Shown: positions 35,986 through 46,100 of the stretch, piece after piece | Position numbering within the stretch: position 1 is the stretch's first letter | Layout: each line of letters begins with the position of its first letter | Notes under the pieces: generated by a model | Database searches by the model: none | Seen by the model: only the letters and a program-made list of their open reading frames with translations | What the model was told of the DNA's origin: nothing | Made by a program: the position numbers and the translations under genes | NCBI GenBank assembly: GCA_034509495.1 | Contig: CM067519.1 | Coordinates: forward strand, 22,448,103 to 22,512,102 | DNA: 64,000 nucleotides | DNA from: Acestrorhynchus altus | Taxonomy: Eukaryota; Chordata; Actinopteri; Characiformes; Acestrorhynchidae | Direction of reading: 5' to 3'

Positions 35986-36514
35986 TTTGTGTTTGCTGAG
36001 TCTGTGTACAGGTCAGATCTGGAGTGAAATGAGCCTTGTTCACTGATCTTTCTGCCTGTAAAACTTCACAGTAAGACGTGCAGCACCAGATGGTTGAATG
36101 GTTTACACACTCACCAGTGTCTTATTAGAGCGTGGGTGCTAAGTGGGCGGCTTTGATGTCAAAACAGCACCCCTGGTGTCCGAGGGGCCCTGAAACGGCC
36201 TCCCGTTGCACCCCAGCACAGTCACGGGACACAGTGGGGCTGACAACACTGCAAAACAGTGATTCGCTGAAAGAGTTCCCACTGAAAACCTGAAAACGAA
36301 CACTGCAGTACTTTCAGCACTGCTTTGAGAAAAGCTGTGTTTTGCGAGCAATGTTTAGTAGTAGTTCATTGTTCTGAATGACTCACCCTGTATACACTGC
36401 CAGGGCTTGGGCTGAAGTGCTTACATCATGATCACTATTGAACATCTTGTTTTTCTCTGTATTCAGAAGAGCTTCAGGAGACAACGATGAAGTTTACGAA
36501 GAACGAAGAAGTCT

Positions 36515-36970
36515 AGACCAATATTTATTGATCTACTCATACAGAAGTCGTGTCTCTTAGTACGACGTCGGGTTTTAACGCAACACGCCAGACGTCTCGG
36601 AATGGAGTTGTAGAGGTTCCTGATAGTGTCCTGTGATGATCCATCCCATGCAACTTGAATCTTCTCACTCAGTTCCAGCAGATTTTGCAGTAGAGGTAGA
36701 GTGTCGATAGCATGCCCAAAATCTGCCTATGGCATAGTATCTGTGTTTTCAAGGTGAGCTTTTGACGTAGCGGCAGTATGCAGACAAGTGTTGGAATACC
36801 GTAACGGAGTGTGTGTGTTCAGAAAAGGGGGACCACTGGTTGCAGGACCTCATTAACGTAACGTTGCGCTGTCAAAGAGCCTCTGATGAAAACCAAATGT
36901 GATCTGGCATCATATGAAATTGCACCCCCCACCGTGACACCAAGGGGGGCATGCTCATTTCACCTGTGTT
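36515..36970 (-). pseudogene. Family 5 Tc1-like transposase relic
   Basis: The minus strand reads GVTVGGAISYDARSHLVFIR then GSLTAQRYVNEVLQPVVPLF (about 36840-36965), matching the 'WGGISYDGRT-LV-I-G-LTAQRYV-EVL-P' stretch of Tc1-like transposases. After decayed sequence, 36540-36690 encodes LSEKIQVAWDGSSQDTIRNL and RRLACCVKT, the C-terminal end. The QQDNA catalytic block is lost in a rearranged stretch (36690-36800). This copy keeps the best version of the LTAQRY region in the window. Confidence 0.85.
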
Positions 36971-37034
36971 GCACTCCTTTTCTCCACCATTCAAAAGGGC
37001 TGGGGGGTTGGTGGTCCCTATGCTCGTTTAGTCC

Positions 37035-37035
<1 letters not shown>

Positions 37036-37061
<26 letters not shown>
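37036..37061. repeat. Short (AT)n microsatellite
   Basis: About 12 AT units. Confidence 0.9.
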
Positions 37062-37065
<4 letters not shown>

Positions 37066-37935
37066 GCACACACTGCCAAACCTGGAGTTGATACCTCACA
37101 CAATATTGACCACCTTAGACTTATTTCCCTTAATTTGAGGCTAAGCTCTTAACCATGCGAAGCTTTCTTGGAAATTCTGACTCAAAAAATGTGTTTGACT
37201 CACACACACAAACTGATAGCGCTTCCATTCTGAAGAAGCCTTTCTTCACCTGAAAAATGCTCCTCTTGTATGCTTGTATTCAGCCTCCGAACTTAACTTT
37301 CTCCCCAGCGTTTGATCCGAAACCCTGTGATGTGCACATCATTGAAATGGGCCACATTTTACAAAACCTCAGTCTGCCAACATCTCCATTTCTGAGCGCA
37401 GGCTTCGGCTCTGAGCAGCACAACAAGGCCTGCCTTTCTCTCCACTGCTCTGGCTTGTGTTTGAAAGGCGTGCGCAGGCCAAGGTCCCGCAGTCAGCCCC
37501 GACTTCAAAGACGTAACCCAAGTCCCTCTGCAACTCCACAATAAATCAAATAAACTGTCCGCTGGTTGTGGGGAGGCAGGAGGAGGGGAGGCTGAAGCAG
37601 GCCAAAGCAGGGGCAAAGAAAACAAGCAAGTGCAGAAGAGTAGGGAAAAAAACAAGACACCGAGAATGAGAGAGGGAAACAGATAAATTGATTGATTGAC
37701 AGCGACAGCAAAGGACAGACATGCTGTTTCAATGTTTAAAAATACTTGTCATATTGTTTTTTTACTCAGTAATAACTTATACGGTGCTTAAAAGCTCGTG
37801 TCTAAATGAATGGCTTTTACTTTAGTCAATCATAACAGCTTCAGACTCAACGTGGCGCTCGATTTCGGGACGTTTATTATGCGGTATCACTTTAATAACT
37901 AACCGTTTGATTAATTCATCCTCTTTTTCATCTGT
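37062..37935. other. No gene recognised
   Basis: Complex sequence with several 75-98 codon frames overlapping on both strands (37257-37732). The opposing frames cover the same bases and cannot all be real. Confidence 0.35.
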
Positions 37936-38027
37936 TTATTCCTGATCAAGGTTCCTTCTAGGATCCAAGCTGGGCGCAAGCAGGTATACCCCCTAGACAG
38001 GATGCCGGTCAATTTAGCAGGGTATAC
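37936..38027. repeat. Fragment of the dispersed repeat seen at 25139
   Basis: gctgggcgcaagcaggtata, then ccccctagacaggatgccgg and 'tcaatttagcagggtat' match the 'gggcgcaaggcaggaatacaccctggacaggatgcca' region of common fish repeats. It is the reverse complement of the unit that forms the array at 60051-60735. Confidence 0.55.
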
Positions 38028-38538
38028 TGAGTAACCAAACTATACTCCTGATGTAGTTGTGTTCATTTCCCACACACTAGCTAGATGAGTGACACTTATG
38101 TCAGGTACAATTAGAATTCAGACTTGATGAGCAGCTCATCCCAAATGACTCAGACTCAAGAATAATAACTCGCAACCAATAAGAGTCATTCCATTATCCA
38201 GGCACAGTGTGTGAAAGTTACAGACATTGACAATGTTTTTGTTGATTTGGGACACAGCCGCTTTTCTTGCGACTCATCGCAACATCCGGCAGCACGAATG
38301 TAATGTTGGTGAGCGGCGCCAAGTGCAAATGGGAGCACCGTACCTATCAGCCCTTCGGTACAAGGAGCTCAAAGGGATTTAAGAGATGCAACATGCAAAG
38401 AATGTTGGAAGCAAATTAAAGACGTTGGACCGACCAAATGAAACTTCATAAGGTGTCTGAAACACACCCAGACAAGTTTGTTTAGTTCACAGCCACTTAG
38501 TCATCATTCCAGCTAGAAAAGCTTACCTGACTATAGCT

Positions 38539-38620
38539 ATGTCCAAATGTTTGTGGACACCCCTTTTAATGAATGCATTCAGTTACTTTAAGTTGCGCAC
38601 ATTGCTGACACAGTTTGGAC
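38539..38620 (+). mobile_element. 5' end of a family 2 Tc1-type element
   Basis: tatgtccaaatgtttgtgga, then ccttttaatgaatgcattca and gttactttaagttgcgcaca: terminal repeat plus subterminal region, then unrelated sequence. Confidence 0.75.
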
Positions 38621-38845
38621 ACTGACTTGGACTCTAAGGACTTGTGACTTGGACATGTATGTAAGACTTGGTAGCACCTCTGTGTTAAATCAACATTATG
38701 CATTAGCTCTACTGACTGGAACAGGGACAATGTGACCTCTGTCATCCCCTCTCTGGGCCAGAATGCTGCTACTACTACACTATGTGACTTTTGTTAAAGC
38801 TGCCCACAACCTCTCATCAGAACTGTGTAACACTGCACGACCCCG

Positions 38846-39108
38846 GTCATGGTTGTGTAAAACCCTGTAACATTACTTTACTGCCTCAGTCCCCATCTTG
38901 TCAACAAATGCACAGCTGTCTATAAGAGGGAGCTCATAACACAATTTGTATTTTCTTCAGTGGTGTAAAAAAATAAATTATACCCGTCAACACTAGGGGG
39001 AGCCCTGGAGGAAAAATACCAATTCTCACATAATGCTGCTTTAAATATTCATGGTGATCAATGAAATGGGGAAAACAAAGCATATTTTGTTTTTGGCCGA
39101 ACCATTGC
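38846..39108. repeat. Dispersed repeat family 8, copy 1
   Basis: Aligns with 58905-59175 through the ordered words tgtaaaaccctgtaacatta, atgcacagctgtctataag, gagctcata, agggggagccc, a catggt/aatcatg block and ttttggcc-accattg. No coding sequence or terminal repeat was noticed. Confidence 0.6.
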
Positions 39109-39559
39109 TGTAAACAGGAAGGGTGTTTTCCAGCACAACATCTGTCTGGCAGCTCATTCCAGGTGAGGACAATGAAGGCCACCAGCTGAGTTGAGCAAGC
39201 TGTAGATTTACGTCACTTGGCATTGCTGAGGCTGAGAGAAGTTAATGAAGGACAGCTCGGGACAGGACAGAGAGGGAGTCAGTTTCCCCCCCTGAGCAGC
39301 CAGGGAATGCCAGCTATTCCTCCTTTCGGAGAATTCGATGGAATGTGGGGGAGAAGATGTTCCGCAGATAATGACCATGCTACATCTTGTTCATGAGGCC
39401 AGTACAATTCTAACCCTGTGGCCCTGCATGACCTCCAAAAAAACATGATGCTTACTGCTGGACGTGTGCTGAGGAGTAGAGACTTATTTGTGTGTTTTTT
39501 TACAGTTTGTGGCTTTGAAAAATGATTCCCGTTAATCAACTTTAAAGTCGTATTTAAGG

Positions 39560-40150
39560 GAAAAAATAGGGCTTGGACAGTTTTTTGCTTATTCCAAATA
39601 GAGTTGGCCATCCAAGAGATGCTTTGGTTCTGAACCTCTGCACTGTAGCTAATAGCTTACAAATGGATATTCATATCCCAAAAATGATCAGACTTCAGGA
39701 AGAACATTGGATTTTAACATTTTCTGCTTATACCAAATATAGTTGATTAGTCAAGACATTAGTCATGTTTATTGCCAGAAGCTTTGCACTGTACCAACAC
39801 GGCTATGAGTTAACAACTAATGAATGTTCATATCCCAAATCATGATGGCTGTTTTGGAAAAACATAGGATTTTTCAACAGTTTTCCACTTATCCCAAATA
39901 TAGTTGGCAAGCCAAAACATTTTTATTGTCTGAAGCTTTGCACTGTACCAACAAGGCTATGAGATATTAAGTAATGAAAAAGGATCATGTCTTAGGAAAA
40001 CTTAACAGTTTTCCAGTTTTCCCAAATATAACTGGTCAGCCATACATGCTTAGTGTCTGAAGCTAATCATGCTTCGTTTTTAAACTTTGAACTTTTAAAG
40101 AAAGAATGGATGTAATGGAAGTTCAAATCCCAGAAATGAATATCTTGGAA
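39560..40150. repeat. Tandem array, about 130-160 bp units
   Basis: Units begin at 39581, 39721, 39881 and 40009 with 'ttt-c-ctta-tccaaatatagttgg'. Each then has ga-gctttgcactgtaccaac, taatga, tcatatcccaaa and a tail gga-aa-ata-gga-ttt--acag. The last unit is decayed (tcaaatcccagaaatgaata near 40120). The upstream sequence at about 39560-39580 looks like the tail of a partial preceding unit. About four units with 10-30 bp length differences. Confidence 0.8.
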
Positions 40151-40819
40151 TAATCAGCAGATATGTCTTGGGATTGACTTTTATGGATTTGGGATATTCA
40201 TTCAAAGCAAATCTCTGGGAATGGAAGTGAATGTGTTGGAGATTTACATATGAAGGGTTTGCACTAGACATTTCGACCAATTCCTGTTTTCGTCTGATTT
40301 GTGATTTAAAACACCACTGAAACAAATGGAATCGAATCATTGCCCATGCCCAAAATGGATTGCGAAAGCCACTGGATCTGAGCCTCTATGAAACGTCGAA
40401 CCCTCCGCCCTTCATGTGTGCATCCCACAGCTCCTTTCACACATGTGTGGGGTTTTATAGCACTCGGAAGATGACCGCCAACTCAGTCAGCATTGCATCA
40501 CGATGGGTGGCTGGTCGTATCCCTCTCCGAAGGGTCACTAAACAAACACGACTTTATCCAAGAGTGATATATGAACCCCCCTCACTCTCTCCGGCCTGGG
40601 CCACAGTGCTTCACTCCCCATGCTGTTGTTACTGTGGTGACTAATGCCTTCATATGCAGCTATTGAATTAGATCTGTGCTCGAAAAGCAGAGCTTAAGGA
40701 AATTATTCGGATTTGTTCTACACTCTGTGGTGTGCAATAGGGTATTAGAGTCATTGAGCAGTCAGGCATATTAGGAAGGAGGGGGGGGGGTATTAAATGT
40801 TTGTATGTTCATGTATAAT
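40151..40819. other. No gene recognised
   Basis: Complex sequence with a G10 run at about 40781-40790. No recognisable repeats. Confidence 0.4.
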
Positions 40820-41194
40820 GTGTGTGTGTGTGTGTGTGAGGGAGCCTGGGTGTACACTGCATGTCAAAAGTTTGGTTTGGAAACCAAAATATTGCCATAT
40901 ATTTACGAGAGAAAACACTCTGCATTCAAACACATGACATTCAAAATATACGCGAGTAGTAAATTAGTTGGTGCTCTAGACGTATGGCCTGTAATAAGGA
41001 ATCATTTCTCATTTAAATCTATAGTTGAACTAATGACAGACTATGATGATTGTACAGTGGGTATGTTTAGACTACATGAAAGAGCATACAGTGTTGATGA
41101 TACAAAGTACAAAAGCTATTTGAGTACTATAGAGGGGTTGTTAGGAGGCAAAATCACTATGGTTACATATGCAGACTCAAGAAAACATTGTTAG
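40805..41194 (+). CDS. Unassigned AT-rich open frame, 129 codons
   Basis: The frame runs from an ATG at 40805 to a stop at 41192-41194. The first ~20 residues come from a GT repeat and a transposon terminal repeat, so a real product, if any, would start later; Met-44 (40934) is one choice. From about residue 25 the composition is protein-like: PYIYERKHSAFKH, then KIYASSKLVGALDVWPVIRN, ELMTDYDDCTVGMFRLHERA and EGLLGGKITMVTYADSRKHC. There is no signal peptide, membrane segment or zinc motif. The 3' flank has aataataaaa at about 41250. I do not recognise it. The alternation of hydrophobic and charged residues and the 'VEL-x-x-x-YDD' string vaguely recall the matrix protein of rhabdoviruses, so an endogenous viral fragment is possible, but that is speculative. 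Chance remains an alternative. Confidence 0.35.
   Translation: MFMYNVCVCVCEGAWVYTACQKFGLETKILPYIYERKHSAFKHMTFKIYASSKLVGALDVWPVIRNHFSFKSIVELMTDYDDCTVGMFRLHERAYSVDDTKYKSYLSTIEGLLGGKITMVTYADSRKHC
40820..40838. repeat. Short (GT)n
   Basis: Nine to ten GT units. They create the VCVCVC start of the open frame that follows. Confidence 0.9.
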
Positions 41195-41279
41195 TCAATT
41201 GTTAAAATCAACATAGATTTTGCACTGATTGTAAATTCTTGTTGACTCAATAATAAAATATTATCTCAGCATTGGATTG

Positions 41280-41284
<5 letters not shown>

Positions 41285-41368
<84 letters not shown>

Positions 41369-41369
41369 C
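41285..41369. repeat. Compound (AT)n-(AG)n microsatellite
   Basis: About 29 AT units followed by about 13 AG units. Confidence 0.95.
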
Positions 41370-41462
41370 ATTATGCAATTAGCAAGACTATTTGACCACA
41401 ATCACAGCACAAATTCACCTAAAAGCTTCACTAAGCTAAAGTTAAGTAAATAAAATTTACAC

Positions 41463-41645
41463 ATCACTGCTAACCAACGCAAACCCAAGGGAAGTTTGGC
41501 CACCGCGTCTTTAAGCATCATGGGCCCAACCTGGCCATTTGCATCACTGCTAACTAGCGCAAACCCCAAGCAAGTCAGACCACTGTGTCTGTAACCGTCC
41601 AACCATCCAACCCAGCCATTAACATCGTGGCTAACCAATATTTGA
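41463..41645. repeat. Tandem repeat, 80-bp unit, about 2.3 copies
   Basis: catcactgctaaccaacgca at 41463, catcactgctaactagcgca at 41543 and catcgtggctaaccaat at 41624. Units share caaaccc-aag, ggccac/gaccac-g-gtct-taa and ccaacc-ggccatt. Confidence 0.75.
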
Positions 41646-41661
41646 GTCAGTGACATAATTC

Positions 41662-41768
41662 GCAATGCAAGTTCAGCATGTCCACATGGACAGAGCAGTA
41701 AACATGCACTAGAAGCTCCTTCGACATTTATACTGGGATTTAATTCAGTTGGAAACAAGTGAATTTTA
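41662..41768 (+). repeat. Dispersed repeat family 4, copy 3
   Basis: gttcagcatgtccacatgga, cagagcagtaaacatgcact and gggatttaattcagttggaa align with the other three copies. The minus-strand 118-codon frame crossing it is not a gene. Confidence 0.7.
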
Positions 41769-42010
41769 AAGTTTTAACGAGACCATGACTAGAGAGTGTA
41801 AGTCTTATAGTTAGGATATGTGTCCTGTGTCTGTAGCTTACTCTGATCCTTAGATATGGATGGACCGCTGGTTCTAAGAGATTAGTAGATGTTTTATGCA
41901 AGTATTTGCCTTCTTTTGAAATTGTTGATTTTCAGTCCAGTGAGAAACCTGTGAAAATCAACCATTTTAAAAGTAGGCAAGGTGTCCTCAAACTTTTGAC
42001 CAGTAGTATA

Positions 42011-43341
42011 TGTGTTCATATAGGTCCCTGAGTATTAACTTCCAAGTTGGAATGTGTTTGTATTTGAACGTCTAGGAAATCAGGCCAAGCCTTCCAGCTG
42101 TGTGCGTTTTTACTGCATCATGAATGAATTCATTTCCCTGACAGTCTCAGTACGGATGCAGCAGCCCACCCAGGCCCTGAACCCCCTCCCCATCCTACAC
42201 AGAGCTTTGACTAAACAGCTTCACCCCCCACTTCCTGGATCCCCTCCAAGCAACCAATAACATGTCCTACTGTCCAACCCCCTGTCTCTACAATTTATGC
42301 GTGGCATATATTACAGAGCGTCCCTTCCGAAACCTAATAGCCTTCATTAAAGTAAAGGGGAGTAATACATGCTTTGGAGAGACCTTGATAAGTGGCCAAA
42401 CCAAATGAGAGAGGATAAACTGACATCACTGACAGGCGCTCAGGAGCTCTGCTCTGTCTCTCTCTTCGTTGTGGTGGCCTGTCAGCATGGGGCACACGCC
42501 GGGTTCTAATCCAGAGACCAGAAATGTCCACTGTATCAACTCCGCACAGAATTCTTTTCCTATTTTTGTCTCTGCCCTGTACTTCAATACGCAGGGAACA
42601 GCCCACCCACAACCCAAGAGAGTCCTCAACAATACTATATACCTACTGTCGTGTGCAGTATTTATCAACATACAATATGCATGTAGATTGCATATGCCAA
42701 TTAGGAAGCTATAAGCACTCTAGCACTGTCCAATGAAAAAACACGCATCTCCAAAATGGCAAATTTACAGGAAAAGGCCAAAATGCTCTTAGCTTTGAAT
42801 GAACTTTAACGTAAGAGCAATGAAAAGCAATGTTAGAGCATTTCTATTGGTCAATTCGTCCAGAATTATACATGGTTCAAACTTAAAACAAAAATGGAGA
42901 TACATGGTTTTAATTGTGTAACATTGCCTCGAATAACCAATAGCACATATAGGAATTTGTATATGTGTCTGCACACATGTGCACATCACAAAATGACTCT
43001 TTATGCTGAGCACAAATTGGCACATTCATACATTTATAGACATTCTTGAGACATTATACAGGATACCTTGTCACCTGGTCACCTGGTCACTGGTTGAAAT
43101 AATGGGGAGCATGTGTTTATGAAAGTTCCTGTCAACAAAAAAACATCCAATCATCTTGCTGGTTATGCTGAAAGTGGTGGCGGCTACACATGCATGTGGA
43201 GGAACCCCACCTTATGGATATGTGGAAATGGAGATTTTAACAGTGATGTTTCCAGTAGTTTTGGTCTTTTCCTACATATGTACATAAATCTATGTAAACA
43301 ATCTCAGAATACAAATTGTTTACATGTATCAGTTTAACAGC
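42011..43341. other. No gene recognised
   Basis: Complex sequence. Frames of 64-92 codons overlap on both strands at 42334-42736 without family resemblance. A short duplication gtcacctggtcacctggtca lies at about 43070-43090. Confidence 0.35.
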
Positions 43342-43655
43342 ACTGCAACAAAATGCTGTGAGGATTTGATTACATACAGTCACGAGCACTAGTGAGGTCA
43401 GGATGGTGGATTATCAAATCCCCACCTCATCTCCAACTCCCCAACTCATCTCATGTATTGGATGGGGATCCATCAGTCCAGAGAACATGGTTCCACTGCT
43501 CCACAGCGGAATGCTGGTCAGCTTTTAAAGCCCTCTAATCCATGCATGGCATTGGGCATAGTGCCTGAGGTTCTATTCAATTGGCAATACTTCAATACAG
43601 GCACTTTGCAAGCTGTGTGTGCTTTTGCACATCTGCGTCAGCCAGAGATGAACTG
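43342..43655 (-). mobile_element. Family 2 Tc1-type element, ends lost
   Basis: In reverse relative to 2454-2811: gctgtgaggatttgattaca, cactagtgaggtcaggatgg, ccagagaacatggttccact, gctccacagcggaatgctgg, catggcattgggcatagtgc and gcaagctgtgtgtgcttttg. It retains most of the interior but neither terminal repeat. Confidence 0.75.
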
Positions 43656-44288
43656 GTCATTAGGTGAACCAGATGAGAGGGTGAAGGGCCCTTTTGCCAA
43701 AAACCCCCAGCTGACCAAATTAAACCCAGTCTAAAGTTAATTTCGGTGGTTTTTGACACTGTGGTCTAAGTTCTTTCTTCCAAACAGCTGCAGCTCCTGC
43801 TTTAGTGAGATAATATTGATTTATTTTGCTCAAATTCGACTGAACTGGAATGAACCCTATTTGGCTGGTAATTCTGTTGGTGTGTTAGACTGTGAGCATA
43901 TGAGGCTTACCGCAGGCGTTCGAGCCAGGGCGGGACTGCAGGCAGTTAACCAAGCGTTATGAGTTGTGAACATGATCCATGAGTGACAGAATCAACCAAA
44001 AGGATAAAATGGGAAAGGCAGTCAACTTGTGTTTTGGCTAGCCTCAATCCCATTAGGAAATTTAGCTTGTGAGGACTTGATGCCCATGAGGAATGCATTT
44101 AGTTCCTCTTATGAAACCCACTCCCCCGACTCACTTCACCAAATTTTCATTTTCTCTTTCCTTTCCTTTACAAAAGAAGGTGTTCTTTGTGATAAACCAT
44201 CTGCATTGCAGATATATTCCCGGATATCAAGGGTTTGTATTTTGCATAAATATGCACATTACGTAGGGTACTCTACACACTTATAAAT
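43656..44288. other. No gene recognised
   Basis: Complex sequence. The 69-85 codon frames here have no recognisable features. Confidence 0.35.
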
Positions 44289-44648
44289 GGGGGTTCTTTA
44301 AGGGTTCTTCAGTAAAGAAAATGGTTCTTATACTGAACAATGAACACTCAAAGAACCCTTTGTGTGAATAAAGGGTTCTTTACATGGTGAAATGATTCTT
44401 TAGATAATATGAAAATATGCTGGGTTCCATGTAGAACCTTTTGGACAATGGTCTATACAGCACCCAAAATGGATCTTCTATTATTACTTTTATTATTAAG
44501 GTTGACAATAGTATCAATAGTAATAGTATATCTTTTGGTACTTGTTATGGAACCCTCTACAGCATTCTCCATCAACTTTAGGGATTGTTTTTGTGTAGTT
44601 CTATATAGAATTGTTTTTCATTATTGAAGAACCTTTGAAGAACCCTAA
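44289..44648. mobile_element. 'GAACC' MITE (family 7), near-complete, 360 bp
   Basis: The left end gggttctttaagggttcttc and the reverse complement of the right end gggttcttcaaaggttcttc are inverted repeats over about 38 bp. The interior is full of short palindromic words (agaacccttt, aaagggttctt, ccatgtagaacctttt, atggaaccct). Such elements with aagggttctt/aagaaccctt ends are common in fishes. No transposase. Confidence 0.8.
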
Positions 44649-44908
44649 TTTGTATGCATAGGATACTATTTTCCCCCATGCTAACTGACCCATAGCTGGA
44701 GCATGGCCTCAAACCTGTTATAAAAAGGAAAAATGAAGTGCATAGCAGGCACTTAAGGAGCTAAAAAATGTTTCATGTCAAAGGCCTTGTTCTAATAGAG
44801 TTCTCTTTGCTACTCCATGCTGGTATCGAAGCTGGGTTGAGTCATGGATCCTTTGCTGATTCATATTGCTTTGATCATTGGTTGCTATGAGTATGAGTAG
44901 TCTGTGCA

Positions 44909-44911
<3 letters not shown>

Positions 44912-44993
<82 letters not shown>
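44912..44993. repeat. Long pure (GT)n microsatellite
   Basis: About 41 uninterrupted GT units, the longest dinucleotide GT run in the window. Confidence 0.97.
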
Positions 44994-44995
<2 letters not shown>

Positions 44996-45796
44996 GATTC
45001 GAGGTTGATTTGGAATTCAGGACCTTGTGTTACACATAGGTTGGTCTCGTTCAATGCCAGGGTATGTCCAAGCAGGAGATCCCAGCTGTCCTACCAGTTG
45101 GGCAATGTAGTTAGCCATCCTCAATGGGAAGGAGAGCACACCAGAGACCAAAATGTTACCAGTTCTTGGTCTGTTGGTCAATTTCAATTGGCCAATTGGT
45201 TATGACCGTTCTAGAACAATGTTCTGTATCCCCAGCGTTGTGTTTTATAGTAGCATTCTATTTCCCTGCAGGGCTTCATTCACGTTGGTTGGAAGAACTG
45301 TTGCCAAGTCTTTCCTTTCCCACAGCGATAGCAGCATGTGATAAACGGTGATGCTTAAAACCATATGGGACCTGGGATTTGAGCAATTACATTTGAGTTG
45401 AAAGAAATACAAAAAAAAAAAAAAAAAAGAAACTATTGCAAGACGAGGCCTTTTTTTAACAGTGACTTAAATTGTGTTATTTTAGCACTGGAGAGGAGGA
45501 ATGGGGTCTGGGCAGATAACGAAGGAGTTAAATGTAGTTTGGATTTCCAGGGAATAATACTACATCATCTGGATCTCATCTCCTTTTCTTATCACCTGCC
45601 TCAGTTCCGGAGAATAAGCTCTGCTTGTGTGAAAAGCAAGTCAAGGTATTTAACTGCTAAGACAAGTCTTTTCATTTCATGCACCAATCACTGAATTCAA
45701 GGCATGTAAGGAACCAAAAGGGAATGTTGGCGGAATCAAAAAATATGCCCGCATTAAATAATTCCACTGTAAAAGTGCCAAACCTGTTCTTTTATT
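44994..45796. other. No gene recognised
   Basis: Complex sequence with an A18 run at about 45411-45428. Confidence 0.4.
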
Positions 45797-46100
45797 AGAG
45801 CATCTCAGAAAATTAGAGTGTTGTGAAAAAGGTCATTTGTGTTTCTAATTTCATACAAAAGAGTCAGATTTTGTATTCATTACAGATAAAGTGACACATT
45901 TCAAACCTTTTTGTTTTACTGTTGATCAGAAATCTACAATCTCATTACGGCAATATTTAAATTCAGGTTTGATTAAATAAAATAATAGTATCAGAATTAC
46001 AACAAATACTTGAAAAGCTTAAAACATCCATTTAAACTGAATTATTTTTTAATTAATTTATGAAAAACAATTCGCAACATTATAATTTTCTGAGATGCAA
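45797..46100 (+). mobile_element. Nonautonomous Tc1-type element (family 9), both ends present
   Basis: The left end gagcatctcagaaaattaga and the right end ttataattttctgagatgca are inverted repeats. The interior gtcagattttgtattcatta-cagataaagtgaca is repeated, inverted, at 61672-61944. The terminal form 'tctcagaaaattagaatatt' is a known Tc1-like end in fishes. No transposase remains. Confidence 0.8.

Larger units (their letters stand above)
40853..42010. mobile_element. Segment bounded by Tc1-type terminal repeats
   Basis: The left end tacactgcatgtcaaaagtt and the reverse complement of the right end tatactactggtcaaaagtt share 'TACACTactgGTCAAAAGTTTG', the known terminal repeat of a salmonid/teleost Tc1-like family, in inverted orientation. 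Between them lie the unassigned open frame, an (AT)n-(AG)n tract, an 80-bp tandem repeat, a family 4 copy and, near 41930-41980, a stretch resembling the inner terminal region (gaaaatcaaccattttaaaa). No transposase is visible. It may be a nonautonomous element swollen by later insertions, or two separate half elements. Confidence 0.5.

Noticed and set aside
39560..40150. Possible CRISPR-like repeat and spacer pattern
   Set aside because: Units are long, diverged and tandem without unique spacers, and the genome is eukaryotic.
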